Shown here: positions 6,665 to 15,216 of the stretch, piece by piece
Layout: each line of letters opens with the position of its first letter
How positions within the stretch are numbered: the stretch's first letter is position 1
Assembly: GCA_016282655.1 (NCBI GenBank)
Contig: JAEELK010000030.1
Location: forward strand, 1 to 18,919
DNA from: Bacillota bacterium
Lineage (GTDB): Bacteria > Bacillota > Clostridia > Peptostreptococcales > Anaerovoracaceae
Direction: 5' to 3'
DNA length: 18,919 bases
Position numbers and translations under genes: made by a program
The notes under the pieces: generated by a model
Databases searched by the model: none
What the model was told of the DNA's origin: nothing
The model's input: the letters and a program-made list of their open reading frames with translations, nothing else

Positions 6665-7411
6665 CTATATGGTCAGGAGCTCCGGTTCGCCCTCGGTGAT
6701 CACCACGGTGTTTTCGTAGTGCGCCGAAAGCGATCCGTCGCGGGTCTCGACCGTCCAGTCATCGTCCAGGACCTCCACCGGCCAGTCGCCGGCGTTGATC
6801 ATGGGCTCGATGGCGAGGACCATGCCGGGGGCCAGCTTCGGGCCCCGGCCCGCTCTGCCGTAGTTGGGGATCTGCGGCTCTTCGTGCATCTTTCTGCCGA
6901 TGCCGTGCCCCACGAACTCCCGGACCACCGAGAAGCCTTCCCCTTCCACGTGGGACTGGATGGCCGCGGAGACGTCCGAGAGACGGTAGCCCTGCCTGCA
7001 GAACTGCAGGCCCTTGAAGAAGCTTTCCTTTGCTGCCGCGATGAGACGGGCCGCTTCCGGGGAGATCTCCCCCACCGGATAGGTCCGCGCCGCGTCGCTG
7101 TAATAGCTGCGATAGATGGTACCTACGTCTATGCTGACGATATCCCCTTCCTTCAGGATACACCGGGCGGAAGGGATCCCGTGCACCACTTGCTGGTTCA
7201 CGGAAGTGCAGACGCTGGCGGGATAGCCGTTGTATCCCTTGAAGGCCGGCAGCATCCCGTGGTCTTTGATCGTCTTCTCGACGAAGCGATCGATGTCCAG
7301 GGTGCTGATCCCCGGCCGGATCCGGTCCTGCAGCGCCTCCAGGATGAAGGCGGTGCATTTCCCGGCTTCCCGCATCAGCGCGATTTCCTCATGCGATTTG
7401 AGAATGATCAT
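6665..7411 (-). CDS. map: Methionine aminopeptidase, type I
   Basis: Starting at the ATG at 7411 the protein has 248 residues and begins MIILKSHEEIALMREAGK, the usual type I start. All metal ligands are visible: D95, D106, H169, E202 and E233, with the substrate-side H77 (VVHGIP) and the FVGHGIGRKMHE block. It removes the initiator methionine from nascent proteins in the cytosol. The frame extends to a GTG at 7426, but those five codons overlap adk and do not fit the family, so 7411 is preferred. The adk stop (TAG) lies one base upstream, and no strong Shine-Dalgarno is visible (only a purine stretch GAAGAGA), so translation is probably coupled to adk. Confidence 0.97.
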   Translation of the reverse strand: MIILKSHEEIALMREAGKCTAFILEALQDRIRPGISTLDIDRFVEKTIKDHGMLPAFKGYNGYPASVCTSVNQQVVHGIPSARCILKEGDIVSIDVGTIYRSYYSDAARTYPVGEISPEAARLIAAAKESFFKGLQFCRQGYRLSDVSAAIQSHVEGEGFSVVREFVGHGIGRKMHEEPQIPNYGRAGRGPKLAPGMVLAIEPMINAGDWPVEVLDDDWTVETRDGSLSAHYENTVVITEGEPELLTI

Positions 7412-7412
7412 G

Positions 7413-8063
7413 CTATCTCTTCGCACTCAGATCCGCTACGATGGTCTCGAAGACCTTCTCCGGTCCGCCGCTGCCCGGGACGGGCATGAGCGCGCCGGAT
7501 CTCTCGTAGTAATCCACCAGCGGCATGGTCTGCTCTTTGTAGACCGCGAAGCGGTTCTTCACCGTCTCTTCGGTGTCGTCCGCGCGCTGGTAGACCTCGC
7601 CGCCGCAGAGGTCGCAAACGCCCTCCTGCTTCGGCGGCATGTTGGTGATGTGATAAGGGGCTCCGCAGACGCGGCAGACTCTTCTGCCGATCATGCGGTC
7701 CATGAGCTCGCTCTCGTCCACGCGCAGGTCGATGACCGCGGTCAGGGCGTCGTTTCTGCCCTTCAGATAAGCGTCGAGCTTCTCCGCCTGAAAGACGGTG
7801 CGGGGAAAGCCGTCCAGAAGGAATCCATCCTTGCAGTCCGGCTGGCCCAGACGATCCTCCACCAGCGCGACGACCAGTTCGTCGGGGACCAGTTCTCCCT
7901 TGTCCATGTAGGCCTTGGCCTTCACGCCCAGCGGGGTGCCCTGCTTGACGTTGGCGCGGAAGATGTCTCCGGTGGAGATGTGGGGGATCTGATATTTCTC
8001 TGCGATCTTGACCGCCTGCGTGCCCTTGCCGGCACCCGGAGGCCCTAACAATACCAGTTTCAT
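7413..8063 (-). CDS. adk: Adenylate kinase with zinc-binding lid
   Basis: The 216-residue enzyme interconverts ATP + AMP and 2 ADP. The P-loop GPPGAGKGT is at residues 7–15, the AMP-binding region contains STGDIFR near 30–36, and DGFPRT is at 84–89. The lid domain (about 127–164) carries Cys130, Cys133, Cys150 and Cys153, the four-cysteine structural zinc site common in Gram-positive adenylate kinases and absent from the E. coli enzyme. AAAAGGAGG precedes the ATG at 8063, 15 bases after secY. The secY–adk–map order is standard for Firmicutes. Confidence 0.98.
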   Translation of the reverse strand: MKLVLLGPPGAGKGTQAVKIAEKYQIPHISTGDIFRANVKQGTPLGVKAKAYMDKGELVPDELVVALVEDRLGQPDCKDGFLLDGFPRTVFQAEKLDAYLKGRNDALTAVIDLRVDESELMDRMIGRRVCRVCGAPYHITNMPPKQEGVCDLCGGEVYQRADDTEETVKNRFAVYKEQTMPLVDYYERSGALMPVPGSGGPEKVFETIVADLSAKR

Positions 8064-8078
8064 ATCTGACCCCTCCTT

Positions 8079-9359
8079 TTATTTCAGGAATCCTGAATAG
8101 TTTCTCATGATGAGCTGCTGCTCGATCTGCTTCATGGTTTCCAGCGCGACGCCGACGACGATCAGCAGAGAGGTGCCGCCGAACCGGAGGTCCAGAGCGG
8201 TGAACTGCTGGATGATGGTCGGGATGGTCGCCACGATGGCCAGGAAGATGGCGCCCGCGAAGGTGATGCGCGTCATGACCTTCTGCAGGTAATCGGTGGT
8301 GGGCTTGCCCGGACGGATGCCGGGGATGAAGCCGCCGTTGTTCTTCATGTTGTCCGACACGTTCTGGGGATTGAAGACCAGAGCCGTGTAGAAGTAGGTG
8401 AAGAAGATGATGAGCACGATGTTCAGGATGGCGTAGACCCAGACGCCGGGGTTGCCGGCGGGGGAGAGCCATTTGGTGCACCAGGCCGCAAATCCGCTGT
8501 TCGGCACGAAGTAGGTGATGGTCAGCGGGAACTGCAGCAGGGAGAGGGCGAAGATGACAGGGATGACGCCCGCCTGGTTGGTGCGCATGGGGATGTGGGT
8601 GCTCTGGCCGCCGTACATCTTACGGCCGACCACGCGCTTGGCATACTGTACGGGAATGCGTCTCTGTCCCTGCTGGAAGATGACGATCCCCACGACGACG
8701 GCGAGGGCAAAGATGACGAAGAGGATGATGGTCATCATGCCGACCTCGCCGGCCTGATAGGCCAGGATGGTCCGGTGGACCGCGGCGGGCGCTCTGCAGA
8801 TGATGCCGCCGAAGATCAGGAGAGAGATGCCGTTGCCGACGCCGTTCTCATTGATCAGTTCGCCCAGCCACATCAGGAAAGCCGTGCCTGCGGTCAGGAC
8901 CAGGACGACCAGCGCAACGTTCCAGAAGTCGAAGCTGACCAGCGCGTTGCGGAAGAGGCCGACTGTCATGCCGATGGCCTGGATCAGACCCAGGAACACG
9001 GTGAGATAACGGGTGTATTGCGCCATCTTCTTGCGGCCTTCCTCGCCTTCTCTGGCCAGCTCTTCGAGCCTGGGGATGGCGATGGTCAGCAGCTGGAGGA
9101 TGATCGACGCCGTGATGTACGGCGTGATGCCCAGCGCGAAGATGGTGAAGTTCTGGAACGAGCCGCCGGAGAACAGATCGAAGAGGCTCAGCAGTCCCAT
9201 GTCGCCGGTAAAGAGCTGACTCAGGATGGTCCGGTCAATGTTGGGGACGGGAATGTTGCTGCCGATGCGGAAGACCAGGAGCATCAGGAGGGTGAAGATG
9301 ATCTTCTTCCTGACTTCCGGGACCTTCCAGGCATGGCCGATTGTTCTGAGCATTTCCAT
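8079..9359 (-). CDS. secY: Preprotein translocase subunit SecY
   Basis: The 426-residue protein is the core channel of the Sec translocon, with ten predicted membrane segments from about residue 18 to 415. Landmarks include the plug-side NIPVPNIDRTILSQLF, the pore region FALGITPYITASIILQLL, the cytosolic loop RRIPVQYAKRVVGRKMYGG, and the C5 loop NGGFIPGIRPGKPTTDYL, whose conserved Arg interacts with SecA and the ribosome. The end NYSGFLK is typical. The ATG at 9359 lies one base after the rplO stop and nine bases from GAGG, a better spacing than the ATG two codons later. Confidence 0.99.
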   Translation of the reverse strand: MEMLRTIGHAWKVPEVRKKIIFTLLMLLVFRIGSNIPVPNIDRTILSQLFTGDMGLLSLFDLFSGGSFQNFTIFALGITPYITASIILQLLTIAIPRLEELAREGEEGRKKMAQYTRYLTVFLGLIQAIGMTVGLFRNALVSFDFWNVALVVLVLTAGTAFLMWLGELINENGVGNGISLLIFGGIICRAPAAVHRTILAYQAGEVGMMTIILFVIFALAVVVGIVIFQQGQRRIPVQYAKRVVGRKMYGGQSTHIPMRTNQAGVIPVIFALSLLQFPLTITYFVPNSGFAAWCTKWLSPAGNPGVWVYAILNIVLIIFFTYFYTALVFNPQNVSDNMKNNGGFIPGIRPGKPTTDYLQKVMTRITFAGAIFLAIVATIPTIIQQFTALDLRFGGTSLLIVVGVALETMKQIEQQLIMRNYSGFLK

Positions 9360-9360
9360 C

Positions 9361-9801
9361 TTAGATCACCTCGGCCTTTCCTCCGGCAGATTCGATCTTT
9401 TCAATGGCAGACTTGCTGAATTTGTTGGCCTTGACGGTCAGTTTCTTTTCCAGAAGGCCGCTGCCCAACACCTTGACGCCGGCCAGGCGGTCCTTGATGA
9501 GACCTTCGGCGAGCATCATGTCGGGGGTGACTTCCGCGCCGTCATCGAAGAGGTTCAGCGCATCCACGTTGAGGATGGCCCATTCTTCTCTCCAGATGTT
9601 GGTGAATCCTCTCTTGGGGATCCGTCTGTACAGGGGCATCTGGCCGCCTTCGAAGCCCAGTCTCGTGCCTCCGCCGGAGCGGGAGTTCTGACCGTTCATG
9701 CCTCTGCCGCCGGTCTTTCCCTGGCCGGTCGCGGTGCCTCTGCCTTTTCTTTTGCGGTTCTTGGTAGCGCCTTCGGCTGCTTTCAGTTCATGCAGTTTCA
9801 T
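9361..9801 (-). CDS. rplO: 50S ribosomal protein L15
   Basis: I place the start at the ATG at 9801, nine bases from AAGGAGG, giving 146 residues that begin [24 protein letters not shown] two codons upstream (9807) is only three bases from the GGAGG and is less likely. The basic glycine-rich N-terminal half ([19 protein letters not shown]) threads into 23S rRNA, and the globular C-terminal half follows from about residue 70. It sits between rpmD and secY as in most Firmicutes, with its stop one base before the secY start. Confidence 0.98.
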   Translation of the reverse strand: MKLHELKAAEGATKNRKRKGRGTATGQGKTGGRGMNGQNSRSGGGTRLGFEGGQMPLYRRIPKRGFTNIWREEWAILNVDALNLFDDGAEVTPDMMLAEGLIKDRLAGVKVLGSGLLEKKLTVKANKFSKSAIEKIESAGGKAEVI

Positions 9802-9819
9802 GTTCACGCACCTCCTTGC

Positions 9820-10002
9820 TTAGATTTCTTCTACTTTGACCAGGTGGCTGACCTTGGCGGCAGCGCCTCTGGTCTGGGGGGTGTCGGGAAGCTCCACAGA
9901 CTGACTGGTCTTCCGGAGGCCCAGCGCTTCTACGACTTTTCTCTGATAGGGAGAAGCACCGATGACGCTCTTGACCAGCGTGACTTTGACTTTCTTGTCC
10001 AT
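9820..10002 (-). CDS. rpmD: 50S ribosomal protein L30
   Basis: The 60-residue product contains the L30 signature: KVTLVKSVIGASPYQRKVVEALGLRKTSQS near the N-terminus and a short C-terminal strand ending HLVKVEEI. Length matches bacterial L30. Its Shine-Dalgarno is fused to the rpsE stop (TAGGAGG). L30 is a surface protein of the large subunit next to 23S rRNA domain II. Order rpsE–rpmD–rplO is the standard spc order. Confidence 0.98.
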   Translation of the reverse strand: MDKKVKVTLVKSVIGASPYQRKVVEALGLRKTSQSVELPDTPQTRGAAAKVSHLVKVEEI

Positions 10003-10013
10003 TTCCGTGCCTC

Positions 10014-10520
10014 CTATCCTAAGATCTCTTCCTTGGTCTTGCCGCGGAGTCTGACCATCTGATCGACGGTCTTGAGCTCCTTCAGGCCGCGGATGGTGGC
10101 GTAGGCCATGTTTCCGGCGTTGTTGGAGCCGATGGACTTCGCGCGGACATCCTGCAGGCCCGCCAGCTCGAGCACGGTACGGACCGCGCCGCCGGCGATG
10201 ACGCCGGTACCGGGGGCTGCCGGCATGATCAGCACCTGACCGGCGCCGAAGATGCCCAGGCTTCTGTGCGGCACGGTGGTGCCGACCTTGGGTACGTAGA
10301 TCAGGTTCTTTTTGGCGTCCTCGGTGGCCTTGCGCACGGCTTCGGGGATCTCCTGAGCCTTGCCCTGGCCGAGACCGACGTAATTCTCTCTGTCTCCGAC
10401 CACCACGGTGACGCTGAAGCGGAAGTTCTTGCCGCCCTTAACGACCTTGGCGACACGTCTGATGTTGACGATGGTTTCCGTCAGGTCGAGCTTGGACGCA
10501 TCGATGATGTTTGCTTGCAT
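10014..10520 (-). CDS. rpsE: 30S ribosomal protein S5
   Basis: The 168-residue protein begins with a short leader and then [24 protein letters not shown], the double-stranded RNA-binding-like N-terminal domain, and [21 protein letters not shown]. The C-terminal domain contains [20 protein letters not shown], which is nearly universal. S5 lines the mRNA entry channel with S3 and S4 and influences decoding accuracy. GGAGGAAGG-type sequence precedes the ATG at 10520, 13 bases after rplR; the preceding stop reads TAGAAGGAGG, almost overlapping the ribosome-binding site. Confidence 0.99.
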   Translation of the reverse strand: MQANIIDASKLDLTETIVNIRRVAKVVKGGKNFRFSVTVVVGDRENYVGLGQGKAQEIPEAVRKATEDAKKNLIYVPKVGTTVPHRSLGIFGAGQVLIMPAAPGTGVIAGGAVRTVLELAGLQDVRAKSIGSNNAGNMAYATIRGLKELKTVDQMVRLRGKTKEEILG

Positions 10521-10533
10521 TTCCTTCCTCCTT

Positions 10534-10899
10534 CTAGAACTTCAGGCCGGCTTCACGAGCGCCGTCCGCCAGTTCCTTGACTCTGCCGTGGTATAAGAAT
10601 CCGCCTCTGTCGAACGCGACGGTGTCGATGCCCTGCTCCAGGGCCTTCTTGGCGATGGCTTCGCCCACCAGCTTGGCAGCTTCCTTGTTGCCGCCGTTCG
10701 CGCACTGAGCCTTGATGTCCTTCTCCAGCGTGGAGGCTGCAGCCAGCGTCTTGCCCGCCACGTCGTCGATGATCTGGGCGGAGATGTTGCTGTTGCTTCT
10801 GAATACGCAGAGTCTCGGTCTCTCAGGAGTGCCGAAAAGGTTTTTTCTGACTCTGGCATGTCTGGCCAGACGTTTGTCGTTGCGACTTTCTTTTGCCAT
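10534..10899 (-). CDS. rplR: 50S ribosomal protein L18
   Basis: The 121-residue product has a basic tail ([19 protein letters not shown]) and then the L18 core: [19 protein letters not shown], a variable middle, and the C-terminal [26 protein letters not shown] block. L18 binds 5S rRNA together with L5 and helps fit it into the central protuberance. Spacing (18 bases after rplF, 13 before rpsE) and order fit the spc cluster. Confidence 0.98.
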   Translation of the reverse strand: MAKESRNDKRLARHARVRKNLFGTPERPRLCVFRSNSNISAQIIDDVAGKTLAAASTLEKDIKAQCANGGNKEAAKLVGEAIAKKALEQGIDTVAFDRGGFLYHGRVKELADGAREAGLKF

Positions 10900-10917
10900 G
10901 TTTCTTCACTCCTTTCT

Positions 10918-11457
10918 TTATTTCTTACCGGTCTTGCCTTCTTTGGTGCGGACCACTTCGTCGGCGTAGCGGATGCCCTTGCCCTTATAGGGTTCCGGGG
11001 CGCGCTTGCTGCGGATGATCGCGGCGTAGTTGCCGACCAGCGCCTTGTCGATGCCCCGGACGACGATCTCGGTGGGGCTGGGCACTTCGGTGCTGATGCC
11101 TTCCGGATCCACCATCTCGATGGGATGGGAATATCCGAGCGCCATGACGAGGGTGTTGCCCTTCTTCTCGGCTCTGTAGCCAACGCCCAGGATGCTCAGC
11201 TTCTTTTCGAAACCGTTGCTGACGCCGGTCACCATATTGTTGATCAGAGTGCGGCTGAGACCGTGCGCACTTCTGTGTTCTTTGTCGTCGGAGTCTCTGC
11301 TGACGGTCAGAACGCCGTCCTGCATCTCGACTTTGATCAGGTTGCTGATCTTCTCCTGCAGCTGACCCTTCGGCCCTTTTACAGTAACAAGATTGTCATC
11401 GACTGTTACTTCAACGCCCGCAGGAAGAGTCACAGGCAATTTTCCGATTCTTGACAT
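10918..11457 (-). CDS. rplF: 50S ribosomal protein L6
   Basis: The 179-residue protein starts [19 protein letters not shown] and has the two repeated alpha/beta domains of L6: the first ending near [21 protein letters not shown] (about 75–100), the second containing [21 protein letters not shown] and [12 protein letters not shown] near the C-terminus. L6 lies at the base of the L7/L12 stalk by the sarcin–ricin loop and is needed for late large-subunit assembly. Its Shine-Dalgarno (AGAGG, 8 bases before the ATG) is somewhat weaker than its neighbours', and the 29-base gap to rpsH is the largest in this part. Confidence 0.98.
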   Translation of the reverse strand: MSRIGKLPVTLPAGVEVTVDDNLVTVKGPKGQLQEKISNLIKVEMQDGVLTVSRDSDDKEHRSAHGLSRTLINNMVTGVSNGFEKKLSILGVGYRAEKKGNTLVMALGYSHPIEMVDPEGISTEVPSPTEIVVRGIDKALVGNYAAIIRSKRAPEPYKGKGIRYADEVVRTKEGKTGKK

Positions 11458-11486
11458 CGTTTCTACCTCTACTTTCCTTGATCTTG

Positions 11487-11885
11487 TTACCAGACGTAGC
11501 AGATGACTTCGCCGCCTACGCCTAACTTTCTGGCTTCTTTGTCGCTGATGACGCCCTTGGACGTGGAGATGATGGCAATGCCCAGACCTCCCAGCACCTT
11601 GGGGACTTCGCTGCTCTTGGCATAGACCTTCAGGCCGGGCTTGGAGATCTTCTTGATGCCGCTGATGACTCTTTCCTTGTCGGCGCCGTATTTCATCTGG
11701 ACACGGATGGTGCCCTGCGGGCCGTCTTCGATCAAGTCGTAACCTTTGATATAGCCTTCCTCCAGCAGAATGTCCGCGATGGACTTCTTCATCTTAGAAG
11801 CAGGGATATCAACAGTCGCGTGCCCTACCGTATTCGCGTTGCGGATTCTGGTGAGCATATCCGCGATCGGATCTGTCATGGTCAT
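11487..11885 (-). CDS. rpsH: 30S ribosomal protein S8
   Basis: Starting at the ATG at 11885 the protein has 132 residues and begins [20 protein letters not shown], the family start. GGGAGG sits 8 bases upstream of this ATG. The frame stays open 14 codons further, but that part overlaps rpsN and does not resemble S8, so I reject it. The C-terminal [21 protein letters not shown] and GGEVICYVW blocks are characteristic. S8 binds the central domain of 16S rRNA; in E. coli it represses the spc operon at rplE, and whether that happens here cannot be seen. Confidence 0.98.
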   Translation of the reverse strand: MTMTDPIADMLTRIRNANTVGHATVDIPASKMKKSIADILLEEGYIKGYDLIEDGPQGTIRVQMKYGADKERVISGIKKISKPGLKVYAKSSEVPKVLGGLGIAIISTSKGVISDKEARKLGVGGEVICYVW

Positions 11886-11904
11886 TTTACTGTCCTCCCT
11901 TCTT

Positions 11905-12090
11905 CTACCAGCTGGCTTTCTTGACACCGGGGATCTCGCCTTTGTAAGCCAGCTCCCGGAAGCAGATACGGCAGATGCCGTATTTCTTCAAATACGCGTG
12001 GGGACGTCCGCAGATCTTGCATCTGGTGTAGGCCCTGGTCGCATATTTGGGTTTTCTCTGCTGTTTAACCTTGAGAGATGTTTTAGCCAC
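11905..12090 (-). CDS. rpsN: 30S ribosomal protein S14, type Z zinc form (GTG start)
   Basis: The 61-residue product is the short, zinc-binding S14 (also called RpsZ or S14 type Z). Cys24, Cys27, Cys40 and Cys43 form the CXXC…CXXC site, followed by [19 protein letters not shown]14 binds the head of the small subunit late in assembly. The initiator is GTG at 12090, seven bases after AAGGAGG, which is fused to the rplE stop as TAAGGAGG. No ATG fits the conserved N-terminus, so GTG is well supported. Confidence 0.98.
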   Translation of the reverse strand: MAKTSLKVKQQRKPKYATRAYTRCKICGRPHAYLKKYGICRICFRELAYKGEIPGVKKASW

Positions 12091-12102
12091 TTCAGTCCCT
12101 CC

Positions 12103-12645
12103 TTATTTGGCAAACGGCATGCCGAGCATCTCCAGAAGCGCGCAGGCTTCTTCGTCGGTCTTCGCCGTCGTGGTGAATACGATGTTCATGCCCTTGATCA
12201 TCTCGACCTGGTCATAGACGATCTCGGGGAAGATCAGCTGCTCCTTGATGCCCATGGAATAGTTTCCGCGGCCGTCGAAGGAGTTTCTGCTGACGCCCTT
12301 GAAGTCTCTAACTCTGGGCAGAGCGATGTTGAAGAGCTTGTCCGCGAATTCGTACATGTTGTCGCCGCGGAGGGTGACCTTGGCGCCGACGTCCATGCCC
12401 TGGCGGACCTTGAAGTTCGCGATGGACTTCTTGGCCTTGGTGACCACGGGTCTCTGTCCGGTGATCATGGCGATCTCCTTGACCGCGCCTTCCATGACTT
12501 TGGGATTGTCCTTGGCTTCGCCCAGACCCATGTTCACAGTGATCTTCTCCAGCTTCGGAACGTCCATGACGTTCTCGTAGTGGAACTTCTCCTGCAGGGC
12601 GGGATAGACTTCGCTCTTATATTTTTCTTTTAATCTTGCTGCCAA
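12103..12645 (-). CDS. rplE: 50S ribosomal protein L5 (TTG start)
   Basis: The 180-residue protein reads [17 protein letters not shown], then [40 protein letters not shown], and [20 protein letters not shown], all typical of L5. L5 binds 5S rRNA and contacts P-site tRNA. The initiator is TTG at 12645: GGGAGG lies 8 bases before it, the next ATG in frame would cut off the conserved N-terminus, and the residues after the TTG match the family start. A weak start codon in the middle of a highly expressed cluster is notable because L5 is expected in equal amounts to its neighbours. Confidence 0.97.
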   Translation of the reverse strand: MAARLKEKYKSEVYPALQEKFHYENVMDVPKLEKITVNMGLGEAKDNPKVMEGAVKEIAMITGQRPVVTKAKKSIANFKVRQGMDVGAKVTLRGDNMYEFADKLFNIALPRVRDFKGVSRNSFDGRGNYSMGIKEQLIFPEIVYDQVEMIKGMNIVFTTTAKTDEEACALLEMLGMPFAK

Positions 12646-12663
12646 TTCCGTTTCCTCCCTTCC

Positions 12664-12969
12664 TTAATCGATGACCTGGCCACTCTTCTTGGACACGCGT
12701 TTTTTCTGTCCGTCCTGGATGACGTGGCCGATCCGGGTGGGAGCTTTGGCGTTCTTGTCCCAGAACATCACGTTGGAAACGTGGATGGGACCTTCCTGGT
12801 GCTTGATCTCCGCGGCGGAGTTCCGGGTCTGCTTGGCGTGCTTGGTCTGGACGTTGACGCCTTCGACCACGACGGTATTGGCCTTGGGGTTGGCCTTGAG
12901 GACCTTGCCCTTCTTGCCCTTGTCCTTACCGCTGATCACGAGCACCGTATCGTCTTTTTTGATATTCAT
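12664..12969 (-). CDS. rplX: 50S ribosomal protein L24
   Basis: With the ATG at 12969 the product has 101 residues and begins [21 protein letters not shown], the KOW motif of L24, followed by [14 protein letters not shown] and a basic C-terminus. The frame extends to a GTG three codons upstream (12978), which lies inside the Shine-Dalgarno region; AGGAGG is 8 bases from the ATG at 12969, so that start is chosen. L24 is an assembly initiator of the large subunit near the exit tunnel. The ribosome-binding site is fused to the rplN stop (TAGGAGG). Confidence 0.97.
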   Translation of the reverse strand: MNIKKDDTVLVISGKDKGKKGKVLKANPKANTVVVEGVNVQTKHAKQTRNSAAEIKHQEGPIHVSNVMFWDKNAKAPTRIGHVIQDGQKKRVSKKSGQVID

Positions 12970-12981
12970 GCTCTGCACCTC

Positions 12982-13350
12982 CTACAGTACTTCCGGCGCC
13001 AGGGAGACGATCTTGATGAAGTTCTTGTCTCTGAGCTCTCTGGCTACGGGCCCGAAGATACGGGTCCCGACGGGGTTCTTGTCTTCTTTGATGATGACTG
13101 CTGCGTTCTGATCGAACTTGACGTAGCTGCCGTCCACGCGTCTCGCGCCGTGGGTGGTCCGGACTACGACGGCCTTGACGACGTCGCCCTTCTTGACCAC
13201 GCCGCCGGGGGTGGCGTCCTTGACGGCACAGACGATGATATCTCCAATGTTCGCATACTTACGGCTGGTGCCGCCGAGAATGCGGATGCACAGCAGTTCT
13301 TTCGCGCCCGAATTGTCGGCGACTCTCAGTCTGCTTTCCGGCTGGATCAT
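12982..13350 (-). CDS. rplN: 50S ribosomal protein L14
   Basis: The 122-residue product is a textbook L14: [21 protein letters not shown], then [60 protein letters not shown] and the [10 protein letters not shown] end. L14 contributes to bridges B5 and B8 and is the target of the silencing factor RsfS. Spacing to rpsQ is 18 bases with no sign of a separate spc promoter, so S10 and spc parts seem to be one unit. Confidence 0.99.
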   Translation of the reverse strand: MIQPESRLRVADNSGAKELLCIRILGGTSRKYANIGDIIVCAVKDATPGGVVKKGDVVKAVVVRTTHGARRVDGSYVKFDQNAAVIIKEDKNPVGTRIFGPVARELRDKNFIKIVSLAPEVL

Positions 13351-13368
13351 TTCAGTTGCCTCCTTCCG

Positions 13369-13626
13369 CTATTTCGCCTTCTCGACGATGTTCACCAGAC
13401 GCCATCTCTTGTCCTTGGACAGAGGTCTGGTCTCCATGATGCGCACTTTATCGCCGATGCCGCACTCGTTGTGCTCGTCGTGGGCTTTGAATTTCTTGGT
13501 CCGTTTCACGGCTTTTCCGTAAAGGGAATGTCTTACGAAATCTTCTACAGCGACCACGATGGTCTTGTCCATTTTATCGCTGACAACGATGCCAACTCTG
13601 CTTTTTCTTCTGTTTCTGTCTTCCAT
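13369..13626 (-). CDS. rpsQ: 30S ribosomal protein S17
   Basis: The 85-residue OB-fold protein starts [20 protein letters not shown], followed by [31 protein letters not shown], and the [18 protein letters not shown] block. S17 is a primary 16S rRNA binder in the 5' domain. Order rpmC–rpsQ–rplN with 18-base gaps is standard. GGAGGA lies ahead of the ATG at 13626. Confidence 0.98.
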   Translation of the reverse strand: MEDRNRRKSRVGIVVSDKMDKTIVVAVEDFVRHSLYGKAVKRTKKFKAHDEHNECGIGDKVRIMETRPLSKDKRWRLVNIVEKAK

Positions 13627-13644
13627 AATTACATCCTCCTTTCT

Positions 13645-13848
13645 TTAGCCTTCCGCTCTCTTCAGGGTCTTCTCGCGGAGAACGGTCTTGACGCGAGCGA
13701 TCTCTTTCTTAAGATCTCTGATCTTTACGGGGTTTTCCAGCTGACCGGTCTCCTTCTGGAAGCGCAGGTTGAAGAGTTCCTTCTTGAGCTTCAGCTCTTC
13801 GTTCTGCAGTTCCGTGGCGGTCATTTCTCTCATTTTTTCGATCTTCAT
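13645..13848 (-). CDS. rpmC: 50S ribosomal protein L29
   Basis: The 67-residue product is the long helical hairpin typical of L29: [12 protein letters not shown], then [18 protein letters not shown] and [20 protein letters not shown]29 sits beside the tunnel exit where trigger factor and SRP dock. The ATG at 13848 overlaps the rplP stop by one base (TAATG), and AGGGTGGTG lies just upstream inside rplP. A methionine five codons later begins the shorter family form but has no ribosome-binding site, so the upstream start is chosen. Confidence 0.96.
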   Translation of the reverse strand: MKIEKMREMTATELQNEELKLKKELFNLRFQKETGQLENPVKIRDLKKEIARVKTVLREKTLKRAEG

Positions 13849-14282
13849 TAGGCTTCACCACCCTGTTCGATTTCCTGGTCCTTGCAGACGAACTTGCACT
13901 TGACAGGAAGTTTGTGCGAGGCGAGTCTCATGGCCTCTCTGGCCTGGGCTTCGCTGACGCCGTCGATCTCGAACATCACTCTGCCGGGCTTGACGACGGC
14001 TACCCAGTATTCGGGAGCACCCTTACCGGAACCCATACGGACTTCCGCGGGCTTCTTGGTCACGGGCTTGTGGGGGAAGATCTTGATGTAGACCTTTCCG
14101 CCTCTCTTGATGCTTCTGGTCATTGCGATACGGGCGGCTTCGATCTGGTTGGAGGTGATCCATCCGCAGGACTGCGCGGCCAGACCAAAGGAGCCGTAGG
14201 TGACGGCATTGCCCTTGGTGGCGATGCCCTTCATGCGACCTCTATGTACGCGACGACGCTTTACACGTTTCGGCATTAACAT
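13848..14282 (-). CDS. rplP: 50S ribosomal protein L16
   Basis: The 144-residue protein begins [19 protein letters not shown] and contains the conserved [22 protein letters not shown], the [22 protein letters not shown] loop near the peptidyl-transferase centre, and [21 protein letters not shown]16 is needed to form the A site late in assembly. The ATG at 14282, nine bases after GGAGG, is preferred over the ATG two codons downstream. The gene ends by a one-base overlap with rpmC (TAATG). Confidence 0.98.
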   Translation of the reverse strand: MLMPKRVKRRRVHRGRMKGIATKGNAVTYGSFGLAAQSCGWITSNQIEAARIAMTRSIKRGGKVYIKIFPHKPVTKKPAEVRMGSGKGAPEYWVAVVKPGRVMFEIDGVSEAQAREAMRLASHKLPVKCKFVCKDQEIEQGGEA

Positions 14283-14300
14283 GGCATTGTTCCTCCTTCC

Positions 14301-15206
14301 TTACTCTTCCGCAGGCGCTTCTGCCGGAGCCTCGGCTGCGGCTTCCGCTTCTGCGGGGACTTCCGCCGGGGCGGGAGCAGCCTTGGGCGCGATGCGCTTT
14401 CTGGGATTGACGGCCTTCGGGGCTGCCGGCGCGTCGTCTCTGCGGCCGCGGCGTTCGCCTCTGTTCTCCCCGTCTCTTCTGGGGCGGTCGTCTCTGTCTC
14501 TTCTTCTGCGGTCACCGTCTCTGCGGCCGCGGCGCTCTTCCTTGGGCTCTTCCGTGATGGCGCTCTTCAGATCCTTGTCCAGGATCTCGCCGTGGTTGAT
14601 CCAAACCTTGATGCCGATGCGGCCGTAGGTGGTGTTGGCCTCCGCGAAGCCGTAGCTGATGTCAGCTCTGAGCGTATGCAGGGGAACGTTGCCCTCGCTG
14701 TACTTCTCGGTGCGGGCGATCTCGGCGCCGCCCAGTCTTCCGGCCGCGACGACCTTCATGCCCTTGGCGCCGGCCTTCATGGTGCGGCCCATGGCGCCCT
14801 TCATGGCCCTGCGGAAGGAGATTCTTCTCTCCAGGGCCTGGGCGATGCTCTCGGCGGTCAGCTGAGCGTCGAGCTCGGCTCTCTTCACTTCGATGATGTC
14901 CACGAAGACGGTCTTGCCGGTGAGCTTCTCCAGTTCCTTCTTCAGCTCGTCCGTGCCTGCGCCGGAACGGCCGATGATCATGCCGGGCTTGCCGGCGAGG
15001 ATCTTGACTCTCATCTGGTTGTCGGCCGCTCTCTCGATGAGCACGCGGGCGATGCCGGCCAGGTAGAGCTTCTTCTTTACATATTCTCTGACGCGATTGT
15101 CTTCGACCAGATAATCGGCGAAAGATTTCTTATCGGCGTACCATTTGGAATCCCAGTCTTTGATGACGCCTACTCGCATCCCATGGGGATTGACTTTCTG
15201 ACCCAT
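14301..15206 (-). CDS. rpsC: 30S ribosomal protein S3 with a long charged C-terminal tail
   Basis: The first 215 or so residues are an ordinary S3: [20 protein letters not shown], a type II KH domain with the G-R-S-G loop at 79–82, and the C-terminal domain with [20 protein letters not shown] and [22 protein letters not shown]3 forms the mRNA entry tunnel with S4 and S5. The protein then continues to 301 residues, far beyond the usual ~210–230. The extension has two parts: an Arg/Asp/Gly-rich stretch at about 222–258 and an Ala/Pro/Glu-rich acidic end with repeated A-E-A-P units. Reading frame and base composition stay consistent and the stop is followed by a normal rplP site, so I take the tail as real. 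Its function is unknown. The Shine-Dalgarno is fused to the rplV stop (TAGGAGG). Confidence 0.97.
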   Translation of the reverse strand: MGQKVNPHGMRVGVIKDWDSKWYADKKSFADYLVEDNRVREYVKKKLYLAGIARVLIERAADNQMRVKILAGKPGMIIGRSGAGTDELKKELEKLTGKTVFVDIIEVKRAELDAQLTAESIAQALERRISFRRAMKGAMGRTMKAGAKGMKVVAAGRLGGAEIARTEKYSEGNVPLHTLRADISYGFAEANTTYGRIGIKVWINHGEILDKDLKSAITEEPKEERRGRRDGDRRRRDRDDRPRRDGENRGERRGRRDDAPAAPKAVNPRKRIAPKAAPAPAEVPAEAEAAAEAPAEAPAEE

Positions 15207-15216
15207 TCCGAACCTC

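Noticed and set aside
7408..8481. A 357-codon minus-strand frame overlapping adk and the end of secY
   Set aside because: It is out of frame with both genes, rich in His/Arg/Pro, and unlike any protein family; a shadow of GC-rich coding sequence.
11887..11927. N-terminal extension of S8 into rpsN
   Set aside because: The 14 extra codons lie upstream of a well-spaced Shine-Dalgarno for the ATG at 11885, and S8 proteins start at that MTMTDP-type sequence.
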